NCBI GenBank assembly: GCA_015039365.1
Contig: WION01000012.1
Span: forward strand, 1-64,000
Direction of reading: 5' to 3'
Source of the DNA: Amanita rubescens
Lineage: Eukaryota; Basidiomycota; Agaricomycetes; Agaricales; Amanitaceae
DNA: 64,000 nucleotides
The notes below the pieces were generated by a model that saw only the letters and a list, made by a program, of their open reading frames with translations, was not told the origin of the DNA and did not search any database. Positions within the stretch are counted from its first letter, which is position 1; every line of letters begins with the position of its first letter. This document shows, piece after piece, positions 20,941 to 32,060 of this stretch. The translations under genes were made by a program, and so were the position numbers.

Positions 20941-22210
20941 TCCTCGAGCGCTTAAACAGGCCCTTTCCAAGCTAGGTCATCGAAAACGTCCACGTCGCAC
21001 CCGCGCCATGCGTTCCGAACTCGGACGGAGTTGCCAGAAAGCCGCGTTCTGGGTGTGTTCTCGGAGACATGTCTTCGTCCCTGCGCAAACGGCATTGAAG
21101 GAAACATGGTTGTGGTTTGTGCTAGCCGCCGAATTGAATGCCCTGTCACAATGTCACACAGCCTTGCAACAGAACACGAAATTAAGAAATGACCAGCGTA
21201 GGCAGCCGCGGTTCGACATACAAAGATTGTGAATGCATTGAATGGGAGTTGAGTTAGCAGGGCATGTTCGGACGGAAATAGAAACTGGAAGCATCGCTGG
21301 CGACCCTGATACGCCTTAACTGGCGATGCATGAAGGAAAAGATGTCGTTGACGCCGAGCGAAGGAGTTTCCTATGAAATATCTGCCTCTCCTGGAGGATT
21401 AGTAGGGAAAAACTGAAAGGATCGACTACACGATCGCTTTGCACTTGAATTCGTATTGAGACGAGAACCCCGGCTTGGAAGGAGCGGTCTTGGCTTTGGA
21501 GCAAGGCAGATGGATTTCAAAACTGAGTCCACAGACTCTTCTTCAGACATGGTCGGTGGTTCCGCCCGCGAAAGAAGAACGAATGGCGGTATGATATCCA
21601 TCTTGGCCTTCACTGTTCCGAATTTAGAGTTGAGCAAGGTAAAGACGGATCGATCTGCCCGCCAAATCCTAGAGAATTCACCGACGGAGCTTCTTTGATT
21701 CCTTGATCAAAGCAATCGGCAAACGAGACAACGGTAGCTGATCCCGACACCTGAGAATTACTTGACACAGTGGCCACAAGGCGTGAAGGGGGTCCACTGG
21801 GCCGGAAAGGACCCTCCCGAGGATGCCACTCTCGACTAAGAGCTGGCTAGGGTTCGATTGTGCGGCCGAGATATCGCAAGAGGGGGCTGCCCCTCCCCTG
21901 AGCGTCGGCAGCCGGATACCCGAGGGCAGTCCGAGCCCGAGGATGCTGACTTTTCTGCCGAGCATCTGGCTAGTCGACCTCATTGTGCTTGCCAGTGGTG
22001 ATGCGAGTCATTTCAAACGTGTTCATCATGGTTGTCGTAGTCTTCTCCTTCTCTTCCGTCCGTCGGTTCCGGTACTGCAAGACGCAAATTGTAAGTCATG
22101 AAGCAAACTGTTCAGATAAATGAACTTTACATTTCGCGCGTGCCTGTTGCTTATTTCTTTTCCCTTTTTTATGGATTTATTCTAGCCTGCCGCGCCTGAT
22201 ACCCTAGCGC
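20941..22210. other. patchwork without supported gene
   Basis: Includes the repeat at 21893-22060 (see 12040-12180) and several open frames of 60-100 codons without motifs. An 88-codon minus frame at 21371-21637 and its plus counterpart are Ser-rich and of similar length, so coding direction cannot be judged. Confidence 0.35.
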
Positions 22211-22690
22211 TTGTCCTTCTCCCCTCCCTTGAGTTTCAAGACAGCAGGTGACTGGAGAGGTTGTATAGCTGTCCTTCGCCCCCTCGTTCTTGAAGGCCTA
22301 ATAGACGACGCCGAGACGTCGCCCCCTCCAACGGGCCCCAACGCATACCCGTTCAGCGCAGCGCGAGACTTTTTCTTCTTCACCACCAAAATCTCGCTTA
22401 TATCTGGTCCGACGGAAATCCCTGTCACCGCCCTCCTGACGGTCCCCGCTGCCCGACTTGCTAGTTCATCCGTTCTCCTTATCTTTATTATTACTGATGA
22501 GACTACCGAGTCGGTTCACAGGGAAGTTGGCCCCATACTCGATGATGCGACGTCCGACGGTCTAAATGGGGAAAGGCCGTGGGAGATCGTTCGACGCGGA
22601 GGCAAGTGGACAGAGTATACGGGGAGGTGCCGAGCTCCGCCCAACAATCCGTCTCTTGTGTCTGAACGGTTACCAGGGGCGCGTTCGTAA
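22211..22690 (+). CDS. unidentified open frame with one hydrophobic segment
   Basis: 159 codons without a stop. There is a hydrophobic run, VTALLTVPAARLASSSVLL into IFIIT (about residues 75-100), followed by a charged region (TDETTESVHREVGPILDDA and RPWEIVRRGGKWTEYTG). It ends at a Pro-rich PPNNPSLVSERLPGARS tail. The sequence reads like genuine protein, possibly one exon of a membrane-anchored protein. The start codon is not supported, as coding could begin through an upstream intron, and I do not recognise the family. Confidence 0.35.
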   Translation: MSFSPPLSFKTAGDWRGCIAVLRPLVLEGLIDDAETSPPPTGPNAYPFSAARDFFFFTTKISLISGPTEIPVTALLTVPAARLASSSVLLIFIITDETTESVHREVGPILDDATSDGLNGERPWEIVRRGGKWTEYTGRCRAPPNNPSLVSERLPGARS

Positions 22691-22774
22691 CAAACCAGTT
22701 CCTAGCTTTGGATGCGGGAAAAGCGATAACTGAGCTGCGTCGAAAGAACCATGTAGAGATCTGCCCTCTTCAAT

Positions 22775-23890
22775 CTATGCCTCAATCCGACTTCTTTCTT
22801 CCTCACCGACAAATGAGTTGCCTTCTTCTCCTATACCAATACTCGTGTTCGCCCGTGCTGCGTTTGCGCGTGTGGTAGGACCGGAGCCATCTGAGGCAGT
22901 TGATAAGCCAAGAGCAGAAACATTTGAGCCAAGCAATGCACGGTCTGTTCGAATGATAAGGTCAGGGCGGGAGGTTCCAGCTGGTACGTCACTTATAGAA
23001 TTGACAGTCATGTTCATCCTTGAAGATCCATCGATGGACCATGGATCGTTGTCGTTCATGTGCTCTCTTCCCCAATGTTGTTTGCAGCAGTGTCGTTGAC
23101 CGAGCCGTCGACGGACATGACATAGTCTTCCGAGTCTTGGACGCTCAAGCATCAACACTGAACGTCCTTCCCTGACCTCTGTGCTCCTTCCCCGACGACC
23201 CCCATAGTACTTCCACTTCTCCTGCAAGTCGCTCAGCTTCACTCTTGTTGTCTACCTCGTCCAGCTTACTGTGCAATGCGATGGTAATGAGATGGTCTTC
23301 TGGGGCTGATAAAGACGTGTATACACCGTAAGCCAGAGGTAGGAAGGGTGGGTTTGTGTAGAGCGAAAGAGCAGGGCTTGAGAACGAAGCTGGCAATGGT
23401 TTGACAGCTGTGCGTGGGCCGCTTCGCAGAGCTGGTGAGCCATGGTGACAGGGTCGCCTCCGTAAACCCGCCAGATGCGATGCCGTTTCAGCAGTGTCCA
23501 GATCGCTGCTGTGGTCCACTGAATGAAGGGAAGGCCAATGCAAGGGGTTTTAATCAAAGAAAACTGGCCATCATTTGTCAGTCAGGAACGGCGGATGTTG
23601 CAACAGTGCGTACCCATTATCGTCTCGGCCACCTGTAGGTATTACGCAGCCAGTTCTGTTTCTTTTGCGCCAATCCGCCCCTCAATTTCATCAAGATTGT
23701 CTTCAACACCCCTGAGGCGCACGCTTAGGAAAGGTTTTGAAGCCCGCAAAGAGCATGTTGCGCTGGCAAGATTTGCACCACAACTCGCCTTGTCGCTCCC
23801 GCTGCCGTCCCCTACGGATCCCGCGCTCCGCGCCGTCGAGAATTTTGACCCAAGTTCATGAGGTCGTCCACCTACTCCGCCCCAGCCCAA
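22775..23890 (-). other. unidentified coding-like fragments
   Basis: Minus-strand frames with protein-like stretches: LGLSTASDGSGPTTRANAAR (about 22900), PLAYGVYTSLSAPEDHLITI with KLDEVDNKSEAERLAGEVEV (about 23190-23360), and GVEDNLDEIEGRIGAKETEL (about 23650-23710). The last two have heptad-like charge spacing and may be coiled coil. No family can be named, and no intron chain is convincing. Confidence 0.3.
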
Positions 23891-23896
23891 TGCTTC

Positions 23897-24010
23897 CCGC
23901 TTCTCCGTAACAGGTAGAGAACACTACTCCACGGTGGCTGGCATCTGGTGGGTTCGGACAGGGTGTGGCTCACAGCCCGAGGGCGGTGTGTTCGGCGACT
24001 GCCTTTGCTG
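23897..24010 (-). repeat. hAT 3'-end fragment fused to the SMC1 remnant (left copy)
   Basis: About 115 bp nearly identical to 29530-29650, in the same orientation. On the minus strand it encodes the last residues of the neighbouring hAT transposase frame (NTPPSGCEPHPVRTHQMPAT) plus flank. Here it follows SMC1 coding sequence instead of transposase. The two copies thus bracket the SMC1 piece. Confidence 0.7.
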
Positions 24011-27000
24011 GTGGGACAGGCTTACTTCCTCCATTGGGACGCTCATCCATCCGTGCAGCAGAGGAGGCCTAACCTCCTCTACGCGGCACTTCTGTATATT
24101 GATGACCCCTCGAGCGAGAGTTTCTTGATCTCGTCGTTCTAATCAAACGCGTGTCAGCCCACAACTTACAAATTCGCATATCATCACGTACACAGGTTGA
24201 AATATCTTTCTGCGCCTGATCCAGCACTTTTCCCCACCTGTTAAGCCGGCTAAATTCGCCTAATTAGCAGTGGACACCGATTGAGTGTCCAGAGCTAATT
24301 AGCGAGGTTTAAGGGCCTACGGCACACTTTCAATAACTCTGATAAATATATAGAGAGATTTTGGTTAAGTCTTTTTTCCCACAACTAAATTACCATTTCT
24401 GGAAGGTGGGGGATATGTTTGTACATGTTATGAGATGGGAATGTGATCACAACTCAGAAACAAGGGATAATTGCCTTATTTGGTAAGGTAGCCAGATTCT
24501 AAATAAGGTAAGCAAGTCAGGATACCATTTTTGGAAGGGTGTGAGTGTGTTTGTACATGTTATGGCACAATTTCCTTTTTTGGAAAAGTGTCAAACTTCC
24601 AAATAAGGCACAAAATGGGTCATTCAGGGTCGAATTTCCTAAAAAGGAAATGATTACATAATCTCAGGGTCAATCAATTGTGTAGCCTTGGTCAGTGGCT
24701 TTCTAAATGTGGTTGTATGACAATGTTTGGTGCTGATTTCATTGAGATATTCACTGATTGATTTTCAGGGTCAAATTTCTAAAAAAGGAAATTGATAATG
24801 TAATGTGCGCTTTAGGATCCAGTGGCGGGTTTCCAAAAATGGAAATAGCGCACTTCGGACTTGCCATTTTGGGAAATATCTGCTCACTGTTGCTGGTGAT
24901 GAGCAGAAAGAAATTGCAATATCTCCCTTAATACTGAATGTTTTTGTGGCGCGTTTTTTGGAACATCTTCCTTATATGTATATGCACCTATCCACTATGT
25001 TAGAATGTAAAAAATGCAAGTGGTTTCTGTCAGAATGCAACATGTCTTGCTCACTGTTGACAACAGTGAGGAGCAACAAATGACAATATCTCCATCAATA
25101 CTGGTTATTTCTGTGGCGCTTTTTTTGGTATGTCCCCATTAGGGATATAGGAAGGTGTTTGGCATGTCAGAATACAAATAGTACATACCAATCATGCCAC
25201 AAATGAAATTGGTGTGCTCACTGTCTGCCATGATGAGCAGCCATATCTCCACCAAAACAAGATCTTTCTGTGGCGCTTTTTTTGATTTGGGATCACACAT
25301 AACAAAGATAAACATTGGGAGGGTCACAACAGAGGATCCCTAGGCAAGATCAAGTGGAATCTCCCATTTATCCTTACATGTCAACTTGTCAGCCACTCTT
25401 TCTGTATCATGTTCAGTCTTTTATCATGAAACTGAAAACTACACATTAATCAGCAGGGTAATCTGCTTTCAGATACCCTGAATGACACTCTGTTATGATA
25501 AGGAATCAGAATCCAAAAAAGTGCCACAGGAAGATCTTGTTTTGGTGGAGATATGGCTGCTCATCATGGCAGACAGTGAGCACACCAATTTCATTTGTGG
25601 CACGATTGGTATGTACTATTTGTATTCTGACATGCCAAACACCTTCCTATATCCCTAATGGGGACATACCAAAAAAAGCGCCACAGAAATAACCAGTATT
25701 GATGGAGATATTGTCATTTGTTGCTCCTCACTGTTGTCAACAGTGAGCAAGACATGTTGCATTCTGACAGAAACCACTTGCATTTTTTACATTCTAACAT
25801 AGTGGATAGGTGCATATACATATAAGGAAGATGTTCCAAAAAACGCGCCACAAAAACATTCAGTATTAAGGGAGATATTGCAATTTCTTTCTGCTCATCA
25901 CCAGCAACAGTGAGCAGATATTTCCCAAAATGGCAAGTCCGAAGTGCGCTATTTCCATTTTTGGAAACCCGCCACTGGATCCTAAAGCGCACATTACATT
26001 ATCAATTTCCTTTTTTAGAAATTTGACCCTGAAAATCAATCAGTGAATATCTCAATGAAATCAGCACCAAACATTGTCATACAACCACATTTAGAAAGCC
26101 ACTGACCAAGGCTACACAATTGATTGACCCTGAGATTATGTAATCATTTCCTTTTTAGGAAATTCGACCCTGAATGACCCATTTTGTGCCTTATTTGGAA
26201 GTTTGACACTTTTCCAAAAAAGGAAATTGTGCCATAACATGTACAAACACACTCACACCCTTCCAAAAATGGTATCCTGACTTGCTTACCTTATTTAGAA
26301 TCTGGCTACCTTACCAAATAAGGCAATTATCCCTTGTTTCTGAGTTGTGATCACATTCCCATCTCATAACATGTACAAACATATCCCCCACCTTCCAGAA
26401 ATGGTAATTTAGTTGTGGGAAAAAAGACTTAACCAAAATCTCTCTATATATTTATCAGAGTTATTGAAAGTGTGCCGTAGGCCCTTAAACTTCGCTAATT
26501 AGCTCTGGACACTCAATCGGTGTCCACTGCTAATTAGGCGAATTTAGCCGGCTTAACAGGTGCTTTTCCCGGTTTTCATCATCGTACGCTTGACCTGATC
26601 CACCGCTTTCATCTTTTCATCCACCACTTCCTGATGTTCTCCCGCGTCCGCGTCCAACTTCTCAACCTGGTTCTCCAGAGATTCAGTCTCTTGCTGCATC
26701 TGAGCTTTCTGGGCTTCGTACTTCTCCGGACTAACACGCTCGGTTTCAAGAATGTTCTCTACGTAAGCTAAACGCTCCCTGGCCGCTTTCAACCCCTCCT
26801 CGAATTCGGCCCTTCGATACCATAAGAAATGTATTCTTTTCATGAGACCGGATACGTACCGATGCGTCAACCGCGCAATCTGGTTATCGAAGTGGGGCCT
26901 TGCTTCGCTCTCTTCTTGGGCAAGTTTGAGCTGACGTTCCTCATATTCTCGGATATTCGACACATTAATATTGCAGCAAAATTGCTGAACACTCCATATC

Positions 27001-29535
27001 CGAGTTTCCGGATTGTCAAACGTAGTGAACCTATATAAAAAAAAGCTTAGCCCAATCCTCAGAGTAGACGAGTTTCGTCACCTTGCGCAGATCAGGGGCG
27101 TTTTTCTTAATCTCACGATCCAGATGTTTCAGCTCATCCTTGATGCCTATCAAGCGCAGCTTACCCGCGTTCTGCCGAGAGATCGTAAGAGCTCGCATCT
27201 CTGGTACGGCAGAGACCTACCAAATCATCCTTTGCCAGAGTAAGAGCTGACTCTAGCCTCGTCAGCTCGCCAATCAAATTCTCGTCCGCCTTGCCCCTTG
27301 GTTTCTTCTTGGCAAGTTCCCGAAGTTCAGACATGAGATTGTCCCGCGCTCGCTGGAGACCTAAAAGGAAAAAAAACGCGTCACTAAGACCAGACGGCAC
27401 TCTTATTATGATAGAGCGGCAAACCTTTGACGTCGTTCTCATCCCACTTCTTCGAGCTATGGGTACTCCTCCCACCCGTTAACAGACCACTCTTGTGTAT
27501 AACCGTGCCTTCAAGCATAACAGCTATATCAACAAAAGTCAGTTATATCTCGATAACCAACAGCGGTATACGTACCCCTCACATCTTGACCCTTTTCATA
27601 ACATACGTATATCGAGCCACCTCCATCGCATCACAAACTAGCGCGTTTCCACAAGCATGATGGATCGCTCATTCAACTGCGCGCTCGTATTGGACAACAT
27701 CAACAGCAAGCCGAGCCCCCTTTGCAAATGAACGAACTTGTCGTTGGTCGCCTTGACTTGAATGCTGTCAAGCGGAATGAAAGTCGCTTGTCCAGCAGGG
27801 GAATATCGGCCAAAGCGCACCTTGATACAATCAATAGCAGTCTTCTCCTCATCGACAACTATGGCGTCGATATTCCGACCGAGGACGACAGACACCGACG
27901 TCTCGTATTTCCTTTGAATTGGTTTACAAAGGTCTACTACACGACCTTTCACACCTACGAGATCAACAATCATGAGACCCGAGTAACGCGAAAACCTGGG
28001 AGATACGCACCTGGGAAGGTGTGCTGAAGATTTGCAAGCATCTCCTTCATCTTCGTCTCTCGCTCACTCTCGTGCTGTCGACCCCGGCTTGCAAAAGTTG
28101 TTGATACACGTTTCGCAACCTTTCGTCGGTATCTGCTTCCAGTTTCCTGTTTCATTCATGTTATTAGGTTACTATTCGGTTCCGGTAGAGCCTAGCCAAG
28201 TACGCACGCAATCTTGGTCCGCTCTGCTTGTTGATTGTCTAGCTCTTGCTTCGTTCTGGCTAAACCGGTCTGAAGCTGACTGATTTTCGTTTCGAGCTAG
28301 AGAAAATCAAGGGTTATCGGTTTATATACAAACGCAGAGATCATGTCTGTCTCACCTCAACCTTTTTCTCGTTCTGAGTCTCAAGTTCTTGCGATCTTGT
28401 CGTTTTCTTCTCTTCCACCCCATCTTGTCTCTCCTTCAGCTGCGCGAGCGACCGGGATATTGTCTTCTCTTCACGATTCAACGACTCCAAAGCCTGTCTG
28501 AGTCGCTCGTCGACGGCAAGCACACTCGCAGAGCCTTTTCTGCGTCGCCGTGAGTCATAATTCCATGGAATTGTTCAATAACTTGCAGTTTCCGATATTC
28601 GTCCAGGCTCTCCTCGCTTAGGGCGACATTCTGACGAGACGCTTTTCGCTGCTCCTGCTGAGCTTTGTCTGCAGCCTTTTTCGTACCCGTTTCTTCGCTC
28701 TTGGAGGCGTCTTCTCTTGTTTTGGTGGCATTGTTCATGTCACATGTGCGATTTGTGCATCGGCCGCCACTAATTCGGGTTTCTAAAGATTTATGGCCAT
28801 TGTCTGTACGTAAATGAAGGTTTCCAGGAACTTACCTTGCCTTCCAGTACCTTCTCCGCTTTTTTGAGAGCCTTTTCAGCCTGCATATCGGTCGTTTTGG
28901 CTTTGGCTTTGGCTTTTCATGCTTTTTCTGTTCCTTGCGTAACTCTGCAAGTTCCTTGTTCTTCTGGACGATAGTACGGGCATTATTTCCCATAGACTCT
29001 TCCATATGGTATAACCGGAATAATATACGGCGCAGGATGAGATTATCCTGTATAAGGAGAATAGGTACATGAGACATATGTGCGCAACTGGACGTATCTT
29101 TTCGTCGCAGAGCGACTCTCGGCCTCGCCTTTCTGTTCTTTGTACTGCTTGATTTCGCCCACTATACCCCTCCGCTTCGTAAAGTCGAAAGTGGCATTTT
29201 CAGTTGCTAGTTCTTGACCCTGTTTCACCTTTTCGTATTCCACTGCCAACTCCAAGGAGCCACTAATTTGTTCAATAAGATGCGCCAACTCGCGGGGTGA
29301 CTGAGACCCGACGGCCTCGACATCTCCCTGAAACACGAGAAAGTTCTTGGCTTTGACAAGAACATTATGGGATATAAGCGCGGCATTGTATCCGCTGTTG
29401 TGTTTGTATTCCGAGGCGCCTCTCTTGGATATTCTACGAATTCATGAGTTTTTTGCCCTGGTTCAACCGAACCACTCACGTTCTCTGAAACTTCCGCTCC
29501 TTTCGCTGCACGTCTACATAGACCGCGTTTCCCAC
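24011..29535 (-). pseudogene. SMC1 cohesin subunit, headless remnant interrupted by foldback element
   Basis: SMC1 is the cohesin ATPase subunit. Read from 29535 downward, the order matches SMC1: AVYVDVQRKERKFQRT, an intron, then YNAALISHNVLVKAKNFLVF with QGDVEAVGSQSPRELAHLIE (29260-29420); coiled coil with LILRRILFRLYHMEESM (about 29000); more coil; the hinge with GRVVDLCKPIQRKYETSVSV and LGRNIDAIVVDEEKTAIDC (27750-27960); and VMLEGTVIHKSGLLTGG (about 27500). The second coil follows, to 26563. After the foldback element it resumes at 24234 (KVLDQAQKDIST, NDEIKKLSLEGSSIYRS) and ends at PMEEVSL near 24020. Short introns (45-60 bp) remain. Missing are the N-terminal head with Walker A and the C-terminal head with the signature motif and Walker B. 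Frameshifts and stops are present, for example after MKRVKM and near 28525. It cannot work as cohesin. Confidence 0.85.
24235..26562. mobile_element. foldback (long inverted repeat) transposable element, non-autonomous
   Basis: Total 2,328 bp. Arms are 24235-25283 and 25514-26562, each 1,049 bp and mirror-symmetric without net indels; I noticed only a few mismatches (for example at the GAGGTTTAAG/GAAGTTTAAG position). The centre is 230 bp of unique sequence. Ends are CACCTGTTAAGCCGG and its complement, flanked by an 8-bp duplication CTTTTCCC (24227-24234 and 26563-26570) inside SMC1. Each arm has about three degenerate units of about 165 bp (GCTCACTGT...TATCTCC...TGTGGCGC then T-rich) near the centre. 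Distally there are many short TTTCC-A-rich-GGAAA dyads. The identical 92-codon frames in both arms are a by-product of the symmetry and resemble nothing known. No transposase is present. An 8-bp duplication fits the hAT, P or KDZ/Zisupton groups; arm-internal repeats resemble Drosophila FB/Galileo elements. Confidence 0.9.
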
Positions 29536-29650
29536 TTCTCCGTGGCAGGCTGCAGGTAGAGAATATTACTCCGTGGTCGCTGGCATCTGGTGGGTTCGCA
29601 CAGGGTGTGGCTCGCAGCCCGAGGGCGGTGTGTTTAGCGACTGCCTTTGA
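29530..29650 (-). repeat. hAT 3'-end segment (right copy)
   Basis: Same sequence as 23897-24010 but in its native place, directly downstream of the hAT transposase C-terminus. It includes the transposase stop codon and the junction to SMC1 sequence at about 29535. Confidence 0.7.
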
Positions 29651-31688
29651 GAGCTCACCAGTTCACCGCCAGTGGACGGATCAGCTACCTCCCCATCAGC
29701 ATCTCCTTCCTCCTCTGGCACTTCTGGGAGTGCCGTGACCTTGAGGATGTCCTCATCTTCAATGAGATCCATCAGGCTCCATCCTCCAAGGCATAATAAC
29801 GCTCGTGTTGTTTGAGCAGAAAGGCGGCTTCGAACATGCGGCAAAAGGAGTCGGCCACGGCTGAATGTACGTTCAACGTCGAGAGAGGTTGCTAGACGTA
29901 CTAGTTTAGAAATGAGAATTCCGTTAAAAATAAACACGACTTACCTGGGATTGTTAAGTAGTCCAACGCCATCCGTGAGAGGCGGGGATGCATTCCCCGG
30001 TGCTCCAGCCACCATTGTACTACGTTTTCAACCCATTCAACATCCGTACTAAGATAGCGGTCGAGTTCATCCCGCATATCTACTTGTGTTGGTGGTGCTA
30101 AGGCGGCCAGATTGTCAAACATATTCTGTTGGTAGTGGGCATAAGTTAGTTCAAGCTTGTAATGACATGAGAACAATAAACGTACCTCAGCGATCTCTAC
30201 CGGATCGTCTTTACTACTAGAACTCCTTTCGTCCTCATTATAGCTGCGGCTGGCATACTTTCGATCGAACTCATCGCGCACAATATCCTTCGCTACCGTT
30301 ATCCATGCTTCCTCCCAGCCCTGTTTCTTGAAATACGCGAGTTTATGACGTGGGTGAAGTACTGACGAAATTTCATCAACAAAGTGTGAGTTACAGCCTT
30401 ACAGGTGAGAACACTTACCCATTGCGATCCGATACACCTCTGAGTGGTCCGTCTTGTCGTAGTAACGGTTGAGCGTCTTCTTGGCGATGGCCACGGCCTT
30501 TTGGATGGCTGGAGAGTGGACGGTGTTCAAGCTGTGTGTGAAACGTTCATCGATGTAGTCCATGGAACATGGAAGGAATGACCTGAGCAAGATTGGGCGT
30601 GGCTCGCGAGAAGTATGTTGTTGCATGCTTGAGGACCAGATCGGCAACGACTAGGCGGGTATGTGACATACCTTGAGAATGTCACGCAGCTGGTGACGAG
30701 CAATGCTCCACTCCCTGTTGCTCAACTCGAATTTGCGCAGATCGTTTGATCTGTCGCTCGTCATCTCGTCGACAGCCTTGCGGTACTCAAGTGCAGCATC
30801 CAGCATATCAAACGTCGAATTCCATCGTGTGGATACATCACGTGGAATCAGCTTATCTGTCAATTCCAGTTCGTTGAGCACACGGCGCCATTCCGGAAGG
30901 AGCAGGGTGGTGGAATTGACAATCCTGAAGGCTAGCTTTCGTATCTGTAGAGTTCAGGCTTCAGTTAATCACTGACCAGGCACTAGACACTACTCACCTT
31001 GACGAGAACGACCTGAACGGGTTGAACAGCGGCCTTCAATTCATCACGTTCCTCTTCGCCCAACAATGCCACTTCATCAATCCATCCCTCAACATTATCA
31101 TCCTCAAACCCTGCTTCGACGTCCGGTACTCTTGGCCTCATCAACTCTTCCTCGGCATCCGAGTCTAACCCGTCTGTGAGTTCCAAGATTTCACCATTGC
31201 CAGCGTCATTGATTTTTTTAGGGATCTCGAACTGTCGAAGGAGACTTCGGGCAACCAGGTTGATGATATGGGCGAAGCAGCGGGTCTGGTTGGCAGGTCC
31301 GGGGAAGTCAGGGAGGCACTTTGCAAGCTCGACGATCATCACGTCGTTGTTAGCGGCATTATCGCATGTGATACTAAGAACCTGGATAATGTGAGTGCGA
31401 CCTGAAATGAATAGTACGGTACGGTACTAACCTTGTGTTCAATTCCAAATTCCCTCAGAACTTCCTCAAAGGCGACAGCCAGGTTGAAGCCGGTGTGCGA
31501 CTGAGAAATTTGAGGCGAGATCTATTTCAAAAAGGTATGTGACTCACTTTTGGCAGTTCAACAATGTCCAGTAGCAAACTAACGGGTTTTCCATTCAATT
31601 CTAGGTGCACCGTGATTGCAACGAACGCGCGATGATTGGGCGATGTCCATGCATCCGTTGCAAAGTTATATAAGTGACCCGTCGGCAT
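29566..31688 (-). pseudogene. hAT-family transposase, N-terminally truncated with frameshift
   Basis: Cut-and-paste transposase of the hAT superfamily. Exons read downward from 31688: FATDAWTSPNHRAFVAITVH with LDIVELPK; SHTGFNLAVAFEEVLREFG; VLSITCDNAANNDVMIVELA with NQTRCFAHIINLVARSLL; then DVSTRWNSTFDMLDAALEYR; YFSRATPNLAQVIPSM; and VLHPRHKLAYFKKQGWEEAW. Last comes the C-terminal dimerisation region VERTFSRGRLLLPHVRSRLS with SAQTTRALLCLGGWSL. Introns are about 47-53 bp and frame-consistent down to about 30590. There TCCATGTTCCATGG duplicates 7 bp and shifts the frame between VIPSM and MDYIDERF. The BED-finger N-terminal third is missing above 31690. It therefore cannot mobilise itself. Confidence 0.85.
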
Positions 31689-31834
31689 TATTGAGTGAAG
31701 TCATCTGCCTCACGGCGCTTCCCCATTTTGGCAACTAGGATCCGAAGGAGTGGTGCAGGGCGATATTCATTATCTCAGATTGACATGATGTACTGTACAG
31801 TAGTATTATGTAACATTGATGGCCACAAGGGTAG

Positions 31835-31935
31835 GGGGACAGCTGCGGGTTGACAGTTGCCAACCCATACCCATACCCATGCAACCCGTGAGTCACAACC
31901 CGTGCGGGTTACCCATACCCGAGCTATTGCCTAAG
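31835..31935. repeat. GGGTA/TACCC subterminal-type array
   Basis: Clustered ACCCATACCC, GCGGGTT and AACCCGTG motifs in both orientations. The same motif type fills both ends of the hAT-like element at 56850-58402. It probably marks the 5' subterminal region of the adjacent hAT element. I could not find a matching terminal inverted repeat or target duplication. Confidence 0.5.
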
Positions 31936-32060
31936 CTCATAATGATGGTTAGAACGGGAAACGAACTGATGAGGGTGAAGGGGAACGCAGTGCAAAGAGA
32001 AGGAGATTGGTGGTATGGCCCTTACATGAACTGTGCTAGAGGAGACTGGCTGAATTTTGA

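Noticed and set aside
24805..25083. 92-codon protein encoded identically in both arms of the foldback element
   Set aside because: The identity follows from arm symmetry. The peptide has no motif, lacks a strong start and spans the arm-internal repeats, so it is not evidence of a gene.
29225..29479. 84-codon minus frame as a separate gene
   Set aside because: It reads across an SMC1 intron and in a frame different from the conserved AALISHNVLVKAKNFLVF sequence.
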